Assembly (NCBI GenBank): GCA_021018815.1
Contig: JAITYX010000011.1
Coordinates: forward strand, 9,376,501 to 9,440,500
Direction of reading: 5' to 3'
Length of the DNA stretch: 64,000 nucleotides
DNA from: Talinum fruticosum
Taxonomy: Eukaryota > Streptophyta > Magnoliopsida > Caryophyllales > Talinaceae
Part shown: positions 1 through 12,885 of the stretch, in pieces
Layout: the number at the start of each line of letters is the position of its first letter
Position numbering within the stretch: the stretch's first letter is position 1
Notes under the pieces: model-generated
Told to the model about the DNA's origin: nothing
What the model saw: the letters and a program-made list of their open reading frames with translations, nothing else
Database searches by the model: none
Position numbers and translations under genes: made by a program

Positions 1-593
1 TGAAAAGTGTATACAGCTAATGTACAGATAAAAAATGGGGGAGGGGAAAATTTTGTTTGTTCATATAGGAAAGGGAAAAGGAGAACGGATCTACATCTTG
101 TAACCCCTTAACAATTTGGTTTCCTAGTTTGGTAATAAAGAATTCTACCTTCTTACCAAAAAACGTAATTATTAGCACATAAGATAAATTCATCAATGCT
201 TACTGCATATATATTTATCAAGCATAACTAGCATATTCATCACTAAAATGTATTGATCATCAATCATTTTTTAGTATAATTCTCGATAGTCTCTAAATTT
301 TATGTATCTATTTCATCCGTAGATCTAGTAATAAATTTAAACATATCTAGAAATATATAATTTTTTTGATAAGATCTATAAATATATAATTGAAGAGTTG
401 AGTTGATTCCTCTCTCCTTAATTTTAAGGTTAATACATTTAAAATCTTTGATTAAATACCAAAATTTCATCTTAACCATTAATTAATTCCGTTAACTTAC
501 TCCCCTCTCCTCTTAACTCTCTTTCTCTGTTTACACATACCATCTCTCTCCCCCACCCTTCCAGTTACATATACATTCACTTGCTACCCAACT

Positions 594-633
<40 letters not shown>

Positions 634-700
634 ATAATAGCAAAGTTCCTTTGACTTTGTTGGCCTTGAGTTTTGATAAAGACAATGACGTACAAGCAGA
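1..700. other. Intergenic AT-rich sequence
   Basis: No gene is visible here. The sequence is AT-rich and holds a CT microsatellite at 595-632. LINE-like coding similarity starts just after it. Confidence 0.6.
595..632. repeat. (CT)19 microsatellite
   Basis: An uninterrupted CT dinucleotide run of about 38 bp follows a pyrimidine-rich stretch. Confidence 0.95.
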
Positions 701-775
701 TTCTCTATCAATTGTGGTATCTTAATTGTTCAAAATTTCTACATTAGAGTCTACCTCTGTTGGGTTACCCTCAAA

Positions 776-2527
776 CTCGATATGGAAAAAGCGTATAATA
801 GAGTAGAATGAGATTTCCTCCTAGATTGTCTCACTTAGTTGGGATTTCCTCTTAAATGGAATGCCTAGATCCAGGAATGAATTTCTTTAGTATCTGACTC
901 AATCCTAATTAATGACCAACCAAGGTGGTTTTTACCCCTTCTAGAGGTTAAGATAAGGAGACCCAGTTTCTCCATATCTGCTTGTGATCTATATGAAAAC
1001 TTTAACATCTAACTTGTGCAAAGTGGTAGTTTCAAATGAATGAAATTAGGGTCAAAATTAGTGCAAAAGGGGATCTCATTTTGGGTTTCTTCTTTGTTGA
1101 TGATAATCTCCTCTTCTATAAAGGAAAACTCAATCTTTCTCATGTCTAAAAATATCTTGAATGAAATTTGCGCGTTTTCTGGTCACTTGATTAACTTCCA
1201 CAAATAATTTATTATTTTTTCTAACAATGCTATGAGAAGGGATGAAGAAGTAGCGGGTGCTATTTTCTATATTTCCACCGTCGAATCTAAGCAAGTACTT
1301 GGGTTGTTCTGCTATTCATGGTAAAAATAACTCCCCTTGTTCTCTCCTATTATCGACAAAGCTAATAAAAATTTGAACTCTTGGAAAGCTAACACTTTGT
1401 CCAAAGCCAGCAGTGTGGTCTTAGTCCGGACTAATTTGGAAGCTCTCCCAACTCATACTATGCAATGTTTAAATTTGCCCAAGCATACTTCGAATTGTCT
1501 TGATAAAATTAATAGGAATTTTTTAAAGAAAGCTAATAGTAACAAAGGCATGTCCATGATTGCATAAAATCGCATTTGTCAGCCGGAAATCAAAGGTGGA
1601 CTACGTTGGCATAGAACCAAAGGTATTAATATGGCTTTTCAACTCAAACTCATTTGAAATTTATTAAAAGAACCTGACAATTTATGTGTTCAACATATTA
1701 AGGTGAAGTATAAAGGTTAAGGCAATTTGTTCACCGGATCCCCAAAGAATAGGGATTCTTGGGTTTGGAAATTTCTGTATAAAGGCTATCCTACTTTTTG
1801 TAAAGGAATTTGCTTGAAAATTGGTGATCGAAAGAACATCCTCTTTTGGACTGACTTCTGATTTCATAACCAAAATTTGATTTAGATCACGAGTTTTAAT
1901 CTAAATACATTGAATTTCCAAACCCGTGTTAATGAGTTTACCGCCTGCAGCCACAAATCTCATTTAAGTACACCCTTCCTTTGTTTTCCAAGCCGGATGA
2001 ATCTTGCTAAAGGCTATCGGTGAGTGGTCTTTTTGCTACCAAATTTGGTTCATGTCTAACTGATGAGGGTATAAGAAGGGATAATTGGGAAGGACATTGG
2101 ATTTGGAAAACCAATGTTCTTCCCAAAATCAAAATTTTTCTTTGGTAATTTCTCCAAAGTGGGATCCCTATTAGGGGTCACTTGCTAAGATAGGAATCTA
2201 AGTTGATTCTTATTGCCAAATTTTTCAAAAAGTTGAAGAAACAATAGGTCACGTCTTCTTTCATTTCCCTCGAGTACAACAAGTGTGGGCAACAATGTCC
2301 AGCAACCACCAAAGGTTACATTTCAATAACATTTTCTCCCAGCATGCCGATGGGAAAAGCATCCTTCGATCGACTGTTCAACCTCTCCAACCTCTAACTG
2401 GATCAACTTCATCGACTCATTTTTTTTCTGTGGAGCATTTTGAATGAAAGAAATGTACTTATTTTCAATTGTGAAGATTTTAATCATATAAGAGTGATAA
2501 TCACGGCAGAAAGTGCTTACGGGAAAT
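776..2527 (+). mobile_element. Degraded non-LTR retrotransposon (LINE), RT to RNase H part
   Basis: Conceptual translation across several frames follows the order of a plant LINE ORF2. A reverse transcriptase piece (DMEKAYNRVE, then DFLLDC, then LINDQP) starts near 780. The RT C-terminal part (LNSWKANTLSKAS) is at 1370-1420. A PEIKGGLRW-like segment lies near 1590, and a zf-RVT/RNase H-like tail (FFLWSILNERNV) near 2420-2460. Many stops and frameshifts interrupt it, so it is a dead copy. The 5' endonuclease part and a clear poly(A) end are not seen. The 76-residue open stretch at 1337-1567 is a fragment of this element, not a gene. Confidence 0.8.
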
Positions 2528-3030
2528 GGAAAATAAGGATAAGATTTTCCTCCACCCAGCTCTACAGCTTATTATTTTTGGACTACGAGATAAGAAAATC
2601 AACTTGTTAGATGGAATAAACCTACTAATGGAGCAATTAAACTCAATTTTTATGGCTCCTTTAGCTCTCTTTCCCTCCCCCTTTTCATGTCCCCAAACAC
2701 CATGCTCAATTTATCCAATCTTCCATTTAACCCATCATGCGAGAGAGTGTATTGAAATTGAGTTGTTTAATGGTTTAAATGTATGTGTTAATGATTATCT
2801 CATTTGGTGTTGGGTGATTATATTCACCAAAGTGGTGTTATTGATTGAGTTGAAAATACCACTCGAGAATTTTTAGGTATTGGCAACCTAATTTGGGAAA
2901 GGGGAAGTTGGTTTGTTAAGTCAGAAGGAGGAGGGGGTTAAAGGGTTTCGTGAATTTAAGGGGATAATAGTCTGTCATTGATTTGTGAAGGGATTGATCA
3001 AGGCTTTGGCTATTTATTATTTTTAATTGA

Positions 3031-3132
3031 AGTATAGTTAGAAATGTTTAATCTTGAATGTTTTATCCCTTATTTTCATTTTTTTCACTTGGAGTATAGT
3101 TAGAAAGGGTTTCCTGAATGTTTTATCCCTTG
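3031..3132. repeat. Imperfect direct duplication, ~40 bp units
   Basis: Copies at 3031-3071 and 3093-3132 both start AGTATAGTTAGAAA and both end GAATGTTTTATCCCTT, about 62 bp apart. Confidence 0.8.
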
Positions 3133-4559
3133 TTTTATCCTATTTCATGATTTGTATCTCGCCCTCTCCTCCTATAACTCACATAACTTTTTTTTTTTTC
3201 CATTTTATGTTTGATCACGGTTCATGCATCACTGGACGATTGGTTGCAACTCTAGCTCCAGTTTCCCTTTTGTTCAATTGGGACAGTTTGAGCTCTAGTC
3301 GGTTGCCGACAACTTAGTGGTTAGTCGGACTCGGCTTTGATGATCGAGTTGGTTTCTACTTTCGAAGTAGAATTGAGTTTAGGACTTTGACAAATAATCT
3401 TTTAAGTTATAAGTTTTGAGTCAGTCATAGATAAGTTATGTACAATTAATGATATTATAACAAACGACTTTGTTATGTAAATTTCTTTTAGGATTCTTCT
3501 TATTTAATCCTAAAATTAGATGAGTGACTTTCATTCAAAACATATCGGGGTTAGGTCAGTCATACTTGAATCTTCAACATGCATGGAAGATGAACTAATA
3601 TAAATTTGCAATTATTCAGCAATACTCACCCTAGATAGAAGCAATGTTGAAATTGAAGCGAAGGTAAAAGGAAAAAGTGGAGAGTTAAATTGCATATTTC
3701 TCTTTCCCTTGCACCGTAGACACACAAGTCGAGGGCACCGCTCACTAACTCAGCTCCTGTAGCCCATGCACTAGGCATTATAGCATTTACAACACTAGGT
3801 GCGCACCTTCCCAAAGTTGAACTGGCGCACCTTTAGCGCGTACCAAAAACACACAGTGGGCAACAATAATTGTTCGATGCTCGAGGCAGCTCTAAGCCGG
3901 CAGCCACCAACCCTTTTGACACTTGGCACAAATTAAATATTGGGAATGAAGTTTTGACTATTTGGAATTTAAAAAAAGAAAAATTTGATAGAATTAATTT
4001 TTAATAGTTACTTAATTTTTTTATTTGTAGAAATTTTTATTATGTAATGGTAACTTTAGTAAAAAAATTATTTGGTAATTTTTTTCTATAAATACCTAAT
4101 CAATTTGTGAAAAAACTACACCAAAAATTAATCCTTCCATTTTCTGTGAAAACTCTTTGAAGGTTGTGAAGAGAAAGGTGAAGAAAAATATAGTAACATT
4201 GTCTATTTTATATTATATCATTTGATTAAGTTGTTATGTTTATTTTTCATTCTAATTAATTTATTGTTAAGTAATAGTTTTAATTTATTTTTTATGTTAA
4301 TATTGGTGGAGTTTTTTAAGGTAAACCAATTAAGAAAGAAGTGAAACATTTTGTATGTTTACCCTCTAAATTTTTTTATGTTATTGTATCATTTTTTTTT
4401 AAAAATTACCCCTAAAAAATTATTTCAATCTTCAACTTTATTCGCATAAAAAATATTACATTTTATGAAAATAAACAATAATGTAAAATAAAAGAGGTAA
4501 ACTATTTAAATATGTTAAAAAATGGCTCTATGAGGATTATTTAAATAAGTGAGTAATGT

Positions 4560-4735
4560 TGAAGAGTCTTGCATTCTAGAACTAAGAATTCGAAGAGAGA
4601 AAAAATAACCCTTACATGATGTGTCAATGAATTCGAAGAGAGAAAAAATAACCCTTACATGATATGTCAATGTAGGCCCCCACCTTAAGAGCCAATTTTT
4701 GGCACTCCCATTGCAAGTGCTCTTAAAGATGATCT
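4560..4735. repeat. MITE-like segment
   Basis: The right end (ATTGCAAGTGCTC followed by TTA) and the left end (GAGTCTTGCATTC) are imperfect inverted relatives, as in Tourist-type MITEs. A related stretch lies at 29530-29645 inside an RSZ22 intron. It shares the motif order AGAGAAAAAA, AGCCCTTGAATGATG-like text, ACTTTGAGAGC and ATTGCAA...CTC. Exact borders are uncertain. Confidence 0.4.
4586..4671. repeat. 43 bp perfect-length tandem duplication
   Basis: Units 4586-4628 and 4629-4671 both begin GAATTCGAAGAGAG and end TGTCAAT. They differ at one base (G/A near the end), so the duplication looks recent. Confidence 0.95.
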
Positions 4736-5458
4736 AAAGGAGGTATCTAAATAGGTAAATTTTTTTAATTATTATTTTTAAGTGAAGCCTACACATTAGA
4801 GTAGGTAGTTTCCTGCTCGAGGACTAATATATAAAAATTGAAGTACAAATAATATTATGTAATTCCTCTCTCAAGAGTTTAACTTAAAATATTATATGTA
4901 AGAATAAAAAGTAATTTTCTAGAAGAAATAACTAGATTTTCCAATCCAATCAGTTTTCATATTGCCATTATGATAGACGTGTGAACAATAATATACTCTC
5001 ATAACTAGTTAATATTATCTTGACGAGTCGTCTCAAACTACGAAAATATATAGGTTACTAAGAAGAAATATAGTTGTCTAAAAGGGAATATGATTGCTTC
5101 AAATATATAGGTTTAAATGTGAGAATTAATCTCAAAAAGGTCCACATTTATGTCAATTTAGTATCCCAAAGTTTAGACTAAGCAATAATTGGAGGGGGAT
5201 AACACAACTTCACTTTGAGATTGTAGAGAGGCTATTTCTATAGACAAACTGTTAAAAAGTGTCTGACTAGATGTACCTGAACAGTGTAGTTGATGAGGAA
5301 ACAACAGTTTGAAATTAAAACCACAAAATTCGTTTGCTATCTGCGCAAGCCAATTCTAATGTACAATGACTGATTGACACATATATATATTTTCTGAACT
5401 TTCTGCACAATTTTCAGTATATATAGTAATGAATGTAGTGTAAATATCAAGTGTTGGA

Positions 5459-8400
5459 TCACTTGAAATCATCAGAGAAGTCAGGATCTTGAGGCTTAAA
5501 CAACTTGGGCATATCAACCTCCCTACTCCTCTGGGCACCTCTTCTTGTATTTACAGCAAATCTTTTAGCCAAAAGAGTAACTCCCAGGTTATTAATCGCA
5601 TGAGAAGCCGAAGTCGTCTCCTCACGGTGCTCCTGAGCTTGTTCATGAGTTCCATAACCAACATATTCATTTTGCGACTCAGAAAAGGACTCAGAGAATG
5701 ACTCTCTCAAGCTCAGAATCTGCGCCATCTTTCTCTTCTTGAACCTTCTCCAAGCAGCTTGAATAAAGCAAGCTGCCCATGTTCTCCAGTGATGTGAGTA
5801 GTACCGAAAAGTGTGCTGTAATTTCTTACTGTGAAGACGACGGAACTGGTTGGCCACAAATTTGAGGTCCTCTGCTTGCAATGCAAAAGCTTCAACTTCC
5901 TCGATGGCTCTTACAGTTCTTGAGGAAGATGGAAGATTACCGGGATTAGGGAGCAGTGCCCAGGCAAGAAGCTCTTCGCCACAGAAGTCCCCTGGTCTTA
6001 GAGTGATGGAATTGAAAAACCCTGAACGCCCCCATCTGTGGTTGAACTGTCTAGTTTGCCTCTAATGATGAAAAGCATTTCAGTTACCGGGTCTCCCTCA
6101 CGAACGATGAATGTTCCTGGAGTACTCAGCGAGGACCTCAGCCGCTCACATATGGCATCCAGAAGCTGATCGTCCATTTTAGCGAAGAAAGGGACCTGTA
6201 TAAGATGTCAGAGGCATTTGTATTAGTTAGTTTTTTTTTTTTGTGTTGAAAAAGGGTAACTTAAATTAAGTCGAGCTCCCTAAAGGTAATCACCCCTTGG
6301 GGAAAAAAATTCAAAATACACTTGCTTCATCCGTTGGGTAGGGAGCAGTCTCGCAATCAAATAAGCGATCGTATTTCCCCTATTTTGAGCGTATTTGTAC
6401 TAGTTAGTTAACATCCCAGGTCCAAGTAAACTTTACTACTATAGGGTCAATTCTCTTCTATGTTTTATACTTTTTCATACAAAAGAAAAAGGTTCCCCTT
6501 TCGTCAAATCCATCAACATAGTAACAGTATAAGAGCTCTAATGTAAATTTTCTTGTAATTATTTTATTATATATGTGCGCGTCTAAGTTCTATATTGGGG
6601 AGCTTTTCCATGACATTCTGATAAGGACTCTTATTAATTCTTCACATGAGTCACATTGTCTTCGGAGTGATCGCAAAGCCATTTCAGACCCATATGCAAT
6701 AAGGAACCATGCTCATAGTACATTGTAATAAGGTATACCCATATGCAGCTTCTAAGAGCTATTTTACCAAAAGAAGTGAGAGACAAAAGCTTACTCTTCG
6801 AACAAGGTCCAAGCACAGATGCCGTTGGATATCTCGTCGTAGATCCATTGGTAAGGAACTAAGGATTGATTCTTCATTCACTCCTCGGGTTGCTAGCCAC
6901 TTGTACTGCACAAACCGTCTCACTCTTTCTCGCAGGTGCTCAGGGAGTTGGCGGTGTCTCATCCACTCCTCTGTGTCACGCCTCTTAAGCCTCCATTGCT
7001 CAAGTCTTGAAGTAATGGATTGCAGATATGTCTACAAGTTAAAACATTTCATGTTATAAGCAACAGAAATCTTAAACTACGACAGCCATCATTTCTTCCC
7101 ACTTTGCTAAATAAAAATGTCCATGTAGTAGGAGAAATTAAGAAAAGGAGAAGACAACGTCAACGACTTCATCTTCTTTTTTTTTTTTTTTTTTTGCATC
7201 TTCGATTTATAGAAATGTATTTACTGCCCAGACTCTTTTCCCATACCAAGATGTGTTAGCCCCCATCTATGTCCAGAGGTCATACTCATGTTTAACTCTT
7301 AGATGATGTTTTCTACCTGCATATTCCCAATTAAGTGGGCGAATAAGACCAGACCCATTATAGAGATGACAATGCAAAAGGAGGTTTCCCAGACGAAGGT
7401 GCTTGTTTCCAAGTTTTGACCATACGAACTGCAAAATATAGATAACATGTGTCAATGTCACACCAAGCCTTATTTTTCAGTGAAACTTGGTGTTTGAATG
7501 TTGACGAATTGATTGTGCCTTCAAAACAATAACAAATTAGATCACATATCCATTGTTTCATGCTTATGCCTTTGGAAGAAAATGGAAGTATAATACACAA
7601 ACACAAGCTTAATAAGGAGAACAGAGTGACTATACCATACCTCAACTGTTGTAATCCCCACCACAAACAATAGAAGAATTTGTCTGTGAAACTATCAGTG
7701 ACAACATTCTTTAGCATTGCATTCTGAAATATTCCGTAGTCAAAAGTAATGTTTTTGTTGTTAGGATCACATGATGAAAACACTGTCGTGGTCTTTGCCC
7801 AAGTTATTCGATCACTATCATCCACAGTACTGCAATCCAAGAAACGAAGCTGGCATTTGATTGGAGATTCTTCTTGTTTACACATTGTCTTCCAACATGA
7901 CGAGAACCTTTCTACAGACAGCAGATACCAAGCAGCCCCTAGAACCTTCAAACAAAGAAGTTGAAGTTTCAAAACAATACTAATCGTGCCATCTTAATGT
8001 CTGCAGAACTTAATAAAGAAGCTTTCCATGCAAAGAATTGAGAAACTGAAATGATATGACACTCCAAGGCTTGAAGTAGAAAATGCTTACATGGCTGGCT
8101 AACATATACAATAGCAGATTATAAGCAGCTCCAGCCCAAGCAGTTCTGGTAACAACGCCAGCAGCTCTAATAATTGCAGAACTAAGACGAAAGATCAGAT
8201 ATAACCTCAGAATATACTGAACGAGCACAACCAGCTGAAGTGTGTTGAAGGTCCTTCTTGTGCGAGACGTTTGAATTACTGGAATGATGAACCATATCAC
8301 AATCTGCAACAAAGGAGAATCTGCAGTCTTATTATCTTCAATGTCAATGGCTGAAGTGCTGAATAACCGACGCAGAATCGTCACAAATACAATACTAGTC

Positions 8401-9463
8401 ATGGGCAGATCTACACTAAGGTTAAAGGTATCCAAGGAAACTGTTAGGCCAAAGAAACTGTTTAAATTTGTGTATAAAAATCCTTCAAAATTTTAACATG
8501 GACACCCATAAAAATTAATTGGTATTATTAAATTTTATAAAATTAAAAAATGAACACCATAATTAAAATTTCTGGATTTGCCATTGATTCTAATGTAGAA
8601 AAGAGATTAAGGGCGGCTAAGTTTTATACAGAGAATGTAAGCTGACAACAACCTTGACAGACAATAAAGTCCTAACCATGAACCGGATAGATCTTAAAAA
8701 GGCCAAAAAATACCTGAGGAATAGGCAACGCTGCTAAGAGATCAAAGATGAAATCTGATCTAATATACCTTCTTGAAATCTCTTTTCTGTCTCTAACAAG
8801 TTCCCCTCTTCCAAACACCCTTGAACTTGGTGCTACAAAAGCTGTACGGAAGCTTACAAAAATATTCAAGAAGTAGAAAATATCAGCAGCAGTTCGGAAG
8901 AAGGTCACAACACCACCCAATGCTAGATCCCTTGTCATACACGAGGTATTGTGATCGTTTTCCACTTGTGGGAGATAAAATAGTAATGGATCAACAAACA
9001 GCCCCACGAGACATGCAACCAGGAAAATCCGATTCCACGTCAAGACCTCCTCACTTGAAGGATCAAATGTCCTCTTCCACAATGGCTGATCATGTTTCCA
9101 CTTTCCATCATCATTTTTCGAAAAAACCCTGAATGTTGGTAATTTTAAAGATTCTCCAAATCTGTTTATGCTGCTCCCTATTCTATTCATATTTCCAAAT
9201 CCAATACCACTCAGTAAAGGTGTAGTTGATTTGTAGAACGGAGAGCTTGATGATTTCTCTGACATGGAGGAGTCATTTCTGTCCCAAGAGGAATTAAAGC
9301 TCTGGTTTCTGTTCTCATAGAAACTGTCAAAAGGAACAAAAATGGTAGAAAAGATCAATCATTGTTAGGAAAAAGAACAAAATTAATTTGGAAAAGATTA
9401 ACTTTTATTTGACTGGAAAAATCACAATTTGTACCTTACACGCCTATTCTTCTGGGATTCCAT
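5459..9463 (-). CDS. CNGC: CNGC-A: group III cyclic-nucleotide-gated channel, frameshifted in last exon
   Basis: Plasma-membrane cation (Ca2+) channel subunit with a cytosolic cyclic nucleotide/calmodulin-binding tail. Coding exons, 5' to 3' on the minus strand: 9435-9463, 8714-9323, 8091-8303, 7641-7945, 7317-7428, 6795-7031, 5459-6195; all introns are GT-AG. Exon 1 encodes MESQKNRRV and splices to SFYENR. S1 includes WNRIFLVACLVGLFVDPLLF. The pore reads LSSYGQNL with the plant GQN filter, followed by S6 and the RHRQLPEHLRERVRR linker. Exon 7 holds the CNBD (LRPGDFCGEELL) and the IQ motif (IQAAWRR), ending PDFSDDFK. At 6029-6033 a C run (G on the coding strand) has five bases where CNGC-B has six nucleotides, so the frame breaks and a TAA at 5998-6000 would end the protein near residue 567. 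Ignoring that, length is 747 aa, normal for the family. Group III (CNGC14/16/17/18) is clear; the exact orthologue is not. Confidence 0.88.
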
Positions 9464-12400
9464 GCTCGATATTGGAAGTCAAATGCAGCAGCTCAAATGA
9501 AACAATTGAAGCAGAAAAATTGTTGCTAAACTGGGATCATAGCAGACACAGAAGGGGTAACTCTGAAGGCCAAGAAGCATTGAACTTCAAGCATTGAACT
9601 CTGAAGGCCAAGAAGCAGTCACTGTCAGATACAGAATACCCGTAAAACTTTGCCAGGACGGAGAAACAGGGAGCAAAGAGTTTGTGTTTGTTTGATTTAG
9701 CATAGCAGTTGACTTTCCACAGCGAATAGTATTAGAAACTTGATAATACAAGTTAAGGGCTGGCACTTACACAGAAAACAGCATAATAAAATACGAGCAG
9801 CTGAACCGAACAAACAAAAGAAAAGAATATCCCAAAGTCATCAATCAGATTATTTGTTTAGGTCAGTTACAACTTATGACAACTTGTTTTCTGGCAGGGG
9901 AGAGAGAGAAAACAGAGGGGTCACAAACAGAGGACGTGAAGGCCATCAATGCCAGAATAATATTATTGTATTTAAAACTAATAAATAATTTTTGGAAATA
10001 TGAGCACTGGGTATGATTATACCAGGAATGCCACCATAAAATTGCTTAATAAAAATATATCTTTTTGCAGAATTATCAAAAAAATGAGAATTCTAGCAAG
10101 ATGGTGACAGAACTTCCAAGATCTTCTGCAGTTTTGCACTAATATAAAAAGATCTGCAAGCCTTTAAAACAAATCCCACCATAATAGTCTCCATATAGTC
10201 CAAGCCCACAATAGGAGAATTTCAAATATTGTATTTTATAGCAGCTGCATATGCTGATTACCGGCCAAAAATCAGCTCAACAGTTAGACGAAATTTACAA
10301 TCAGGCACTCAATCAATTCCTCCGTTCTATATTGTACATTACACGCCTATTGCTTTTTGTAATATTTCTCAAGCCTTCAAATTGTCATGTCTTCAACTAG
10401 TATATCTGCTCAGAAGGACGCTATAATAGGCATCCCATTTAGAATTGATTGAGGGTCCTTATATTGTAAAATTGGATCCACCATTATAAGATTCTAATTT
10501 TTTTGGAATAGCAAAATTTATTTTGTTAGAATAAAAATCTTAATGAATATTAAAAAATTCAATTTAAGTATATTTGTTGAAATTAATAATATGAAGCATA
10601 TTCCATAATATAAGGTTTATATATATTATTATATATGTAATGCCCCGATCCTCGTATAGGGACATCATTTTGGCAGAACCCTTTTAAGAATTTTTAAAGC
10701 TAAATTAGGGAGATTGACAGGTAGGATGACCCGAGGGCAAGAGATGTAGAGCTCCCAAACTTATGTTTGTTTCTTTATCACTGTATTTCTATTTCTATTT
10801 TTTTAATTTCGTATTGTGGTTTTGAGGCGATGTAATTTCACTTACTTTTATTCCCACCAGCTATCATAGTTTAGATTTATCACCTTCTTTATTGCTTTCT
10901 TTCGTTGCTTTATGTACCACTTTTAAGCATGTTTCAGGCGATTTAATTTCTATACTAGCATAATGATTTCTTGTTTTCATTAACACAATTTTACATTCCC
11001 ATTTGAATTACTAGATGTCATTTTTTAATGTGCAAAATCTAAGGCAAAGACAAGCAAACAACAATGAGAGAGGCGTGAGAATGCAAGAGCAATGATAGTG
11101 CGAGAGAGTGAGAGGGTGTGGTCCTTCACCCCTCCCACCGTAATCGTCCATCACCGCCGCCGTGCTTGTCATCCGCTGTCATGCATGCCACTAACTAACC
11201 ACCTTCAACCTCTTATAGGTATGCTTTCTCTATCCCCTCATTGTTGGTTGTATTTAGGGTTTAGTTTGTTTAGTATAAAATTCGAGATTCACTATTTCTG
11301 TCGCTATAGTAACGCTTTTCTAGTAGTATCCTCTTGTTCTCCCTCAAGCTCTCTTATTTTAATCTAAAATAGTAGAAAACCTAATCTAGGATAGTGGATG
11401 GATGGGGGTTGAACTCTTCTTTTTATTGCCAAAACTGAGTTTAGAACCTTCAAAAAACGGGAAGGAGGTGAGCAATTTTGCCGAAATATCATGGTTCGTG
11501 GCTATGCCCGTGATATTTGCCACGACAATTCTCACGGCCATGGGTCTCTAGTCCTTTTGCTATTTGGGTGGTTCTGTGGTCTTTGCCATGGGTCATTGGG
11601 TTGCCAGTGATGGTGGCCTAAATTTTATAACCAACTTGTTTGGGCTATAACTTTCTTGTTCAATGTTCGATTAAGGTAAATTTTGATTCATTAAAAAGCT
11701 TATCAAATCCAGTTTCTAAAAATATATTTAAAATACAAAACACAAGCAAAATGTAAAAAAAGGCATAAAACACTTATACATGCACACCAATCCCTTAAAA
11801 CATTATCAAACCCTCACAAAAATCTATAAAAATAGGAAAATTATCACAGTTCCTTTAGCCAAAAGAGCTTTGGCCCTTGTTTAAACTGCTTAAACAACAA
11901 CCATAAGAAGCATTTTCAAAATGCATGCAGCTCGTAATTGACCTTTTGTTTTAACTTTTTTTCCTAACATCAATAGCCATTGATGATTGTCTATGAATTT
12001 TGATGAAGTATCTACAATTCAAGCGCCATTTATGAAGGAAAGAATAACACAGGATTGTCTCAGTCTACAATCAAGTAATGCTTACGACAAAGATACTGGA
12101 ATTGAATGTATTCCAAAGAATGTACCTGTACATGCTACATTCACTGACCAAGAGGCACAAGGCAGCTCAATGACCAGTTCTCTGTTCCCAGGATTTCAGG
12201 CAGCAAGACTGTGGCCACAAGGACTCAGCTCCTGCAAAGGACCATCAAGAGGATGCAACAACAGAGAACAGAGGAAATAATGCAATACCTGAGCACTAAA
12301 ACAGCAAGTATGCAATGACCTAGACCAAAATCGAAGACGATGGAAACACAGAGAAGTAAAACCAGTTTGAAAATTTATATCTAAGAAATCTAACCCAAAT

Positions 12401-12639
12401 GGGAAAAGAAAAAGTCTGCAAGAAAGCCATTCCAGCAATCTAACCTCCTCATATGTATCTCGTTTTATCTGGCTGAAGCAGAGTGCCACCTATGATGACA
12501 GCTACAAATACTGTCACAATAACATATTATGCTGCCTCAGTGGCCCAGTCTCACCTTTAGAGCGATATCTCATAACACTCTAGGGAAGCAATAGAAGTAC
12601 CTCTCCAATAAATTTCAGTCAAAAGCATTAATAGAGTAC
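9464..12639. other. Intergenic: CNGC-A upstream region
   Basis: No gene is recognised. The first few hundred bases should hold the CNGC-A 5'UTR and promoter, including a 21 bp direct repeat (9559-9579, 9597-9617). From about 10638 the sequence starts TGTAATGCCCCGAT, which resembles the start of some plant LTRs. No matching end or internal domain was found, so I do not call an element. Short open frames at 11092-11367 and 11987-12280 have no recognisable domains. Confidence 0.45.
9559..9617. repeat. Short direct repeat upstream of CNGC-A start
   Basis: The text CTCTGAAGGCCAAGAAGC occurs at about 9561 and 9599, with a 38 bp period. It probably lies in the 5'UTR or proximal promoter of CNGC-A. 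Confidence 0.85.
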
Positions 12640-12745
12640 TATTAGAAATAGTATTAGGGAAATGATGTAATTTTATCGTGTATTAAAATCTTATAATATT
12701 CAAGTATATATACAACACCAGATTCCTCTGCCTAAATTCTTCACA
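12640..12745 (+). repeat. 5' LTR of the Copia element
   Basis: The right border is fixed by the CA just before the primer-binding site at 12746. The left border is inferred by alignment with the 3' LTR. The 3' LTR has an extra ~20 bp segment near its end and lacks a few bases in the middle, so the copies have diverged. Confidence 0.7.
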
Positions 12746-12885
12746 TGGTATTAGAGAGCCACAGGCTTCCCTCACTCTCTTTCTAGCTGGCTCACCTCGT
12801 TTCGGTTTCTTGCTTCTCAAGTTAGTAAACCGTAGGCGCACGTCACACTTCTCCCTCTCCTGGTGTTTTTCCGGCCTCTTCTGCC

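Larger units (their letters stand above)
2528..5458. other. Intergenic region downstream of CNGC-A
   Basis: No gene is recognised. The region holds an imperfect direct duplication (3031-3071 and 3093-3132), a 43 bp tandem duplication (4586-4671) and a MITE-like segment (about 4560-4735). The rest is AT-rich unique-looking sequence. The last few hundred bases should include the CNGC-A 3'UTR, but no convincing polyadenylation signal was pinned down. Confidence 0.5.

Noticed and set aside
8672..9358. Start of CNGC-A at 9358
   Set aside because: The first residues are intron sequence ending TTTTGACAG; the real first exon is 9435-9463.
10638..11760. LTR starting TGTAATGCCCCGAT
   Set aside because: Only the start resembles an LTR; no end, pair, primer site or coding remnant was found.
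12196..12489. 97-codon minus-strand frame between CNGC-A and the Copia element
   Set aside because: No domain, overlapped by an equal-length plus-strand frame, no gene signals.
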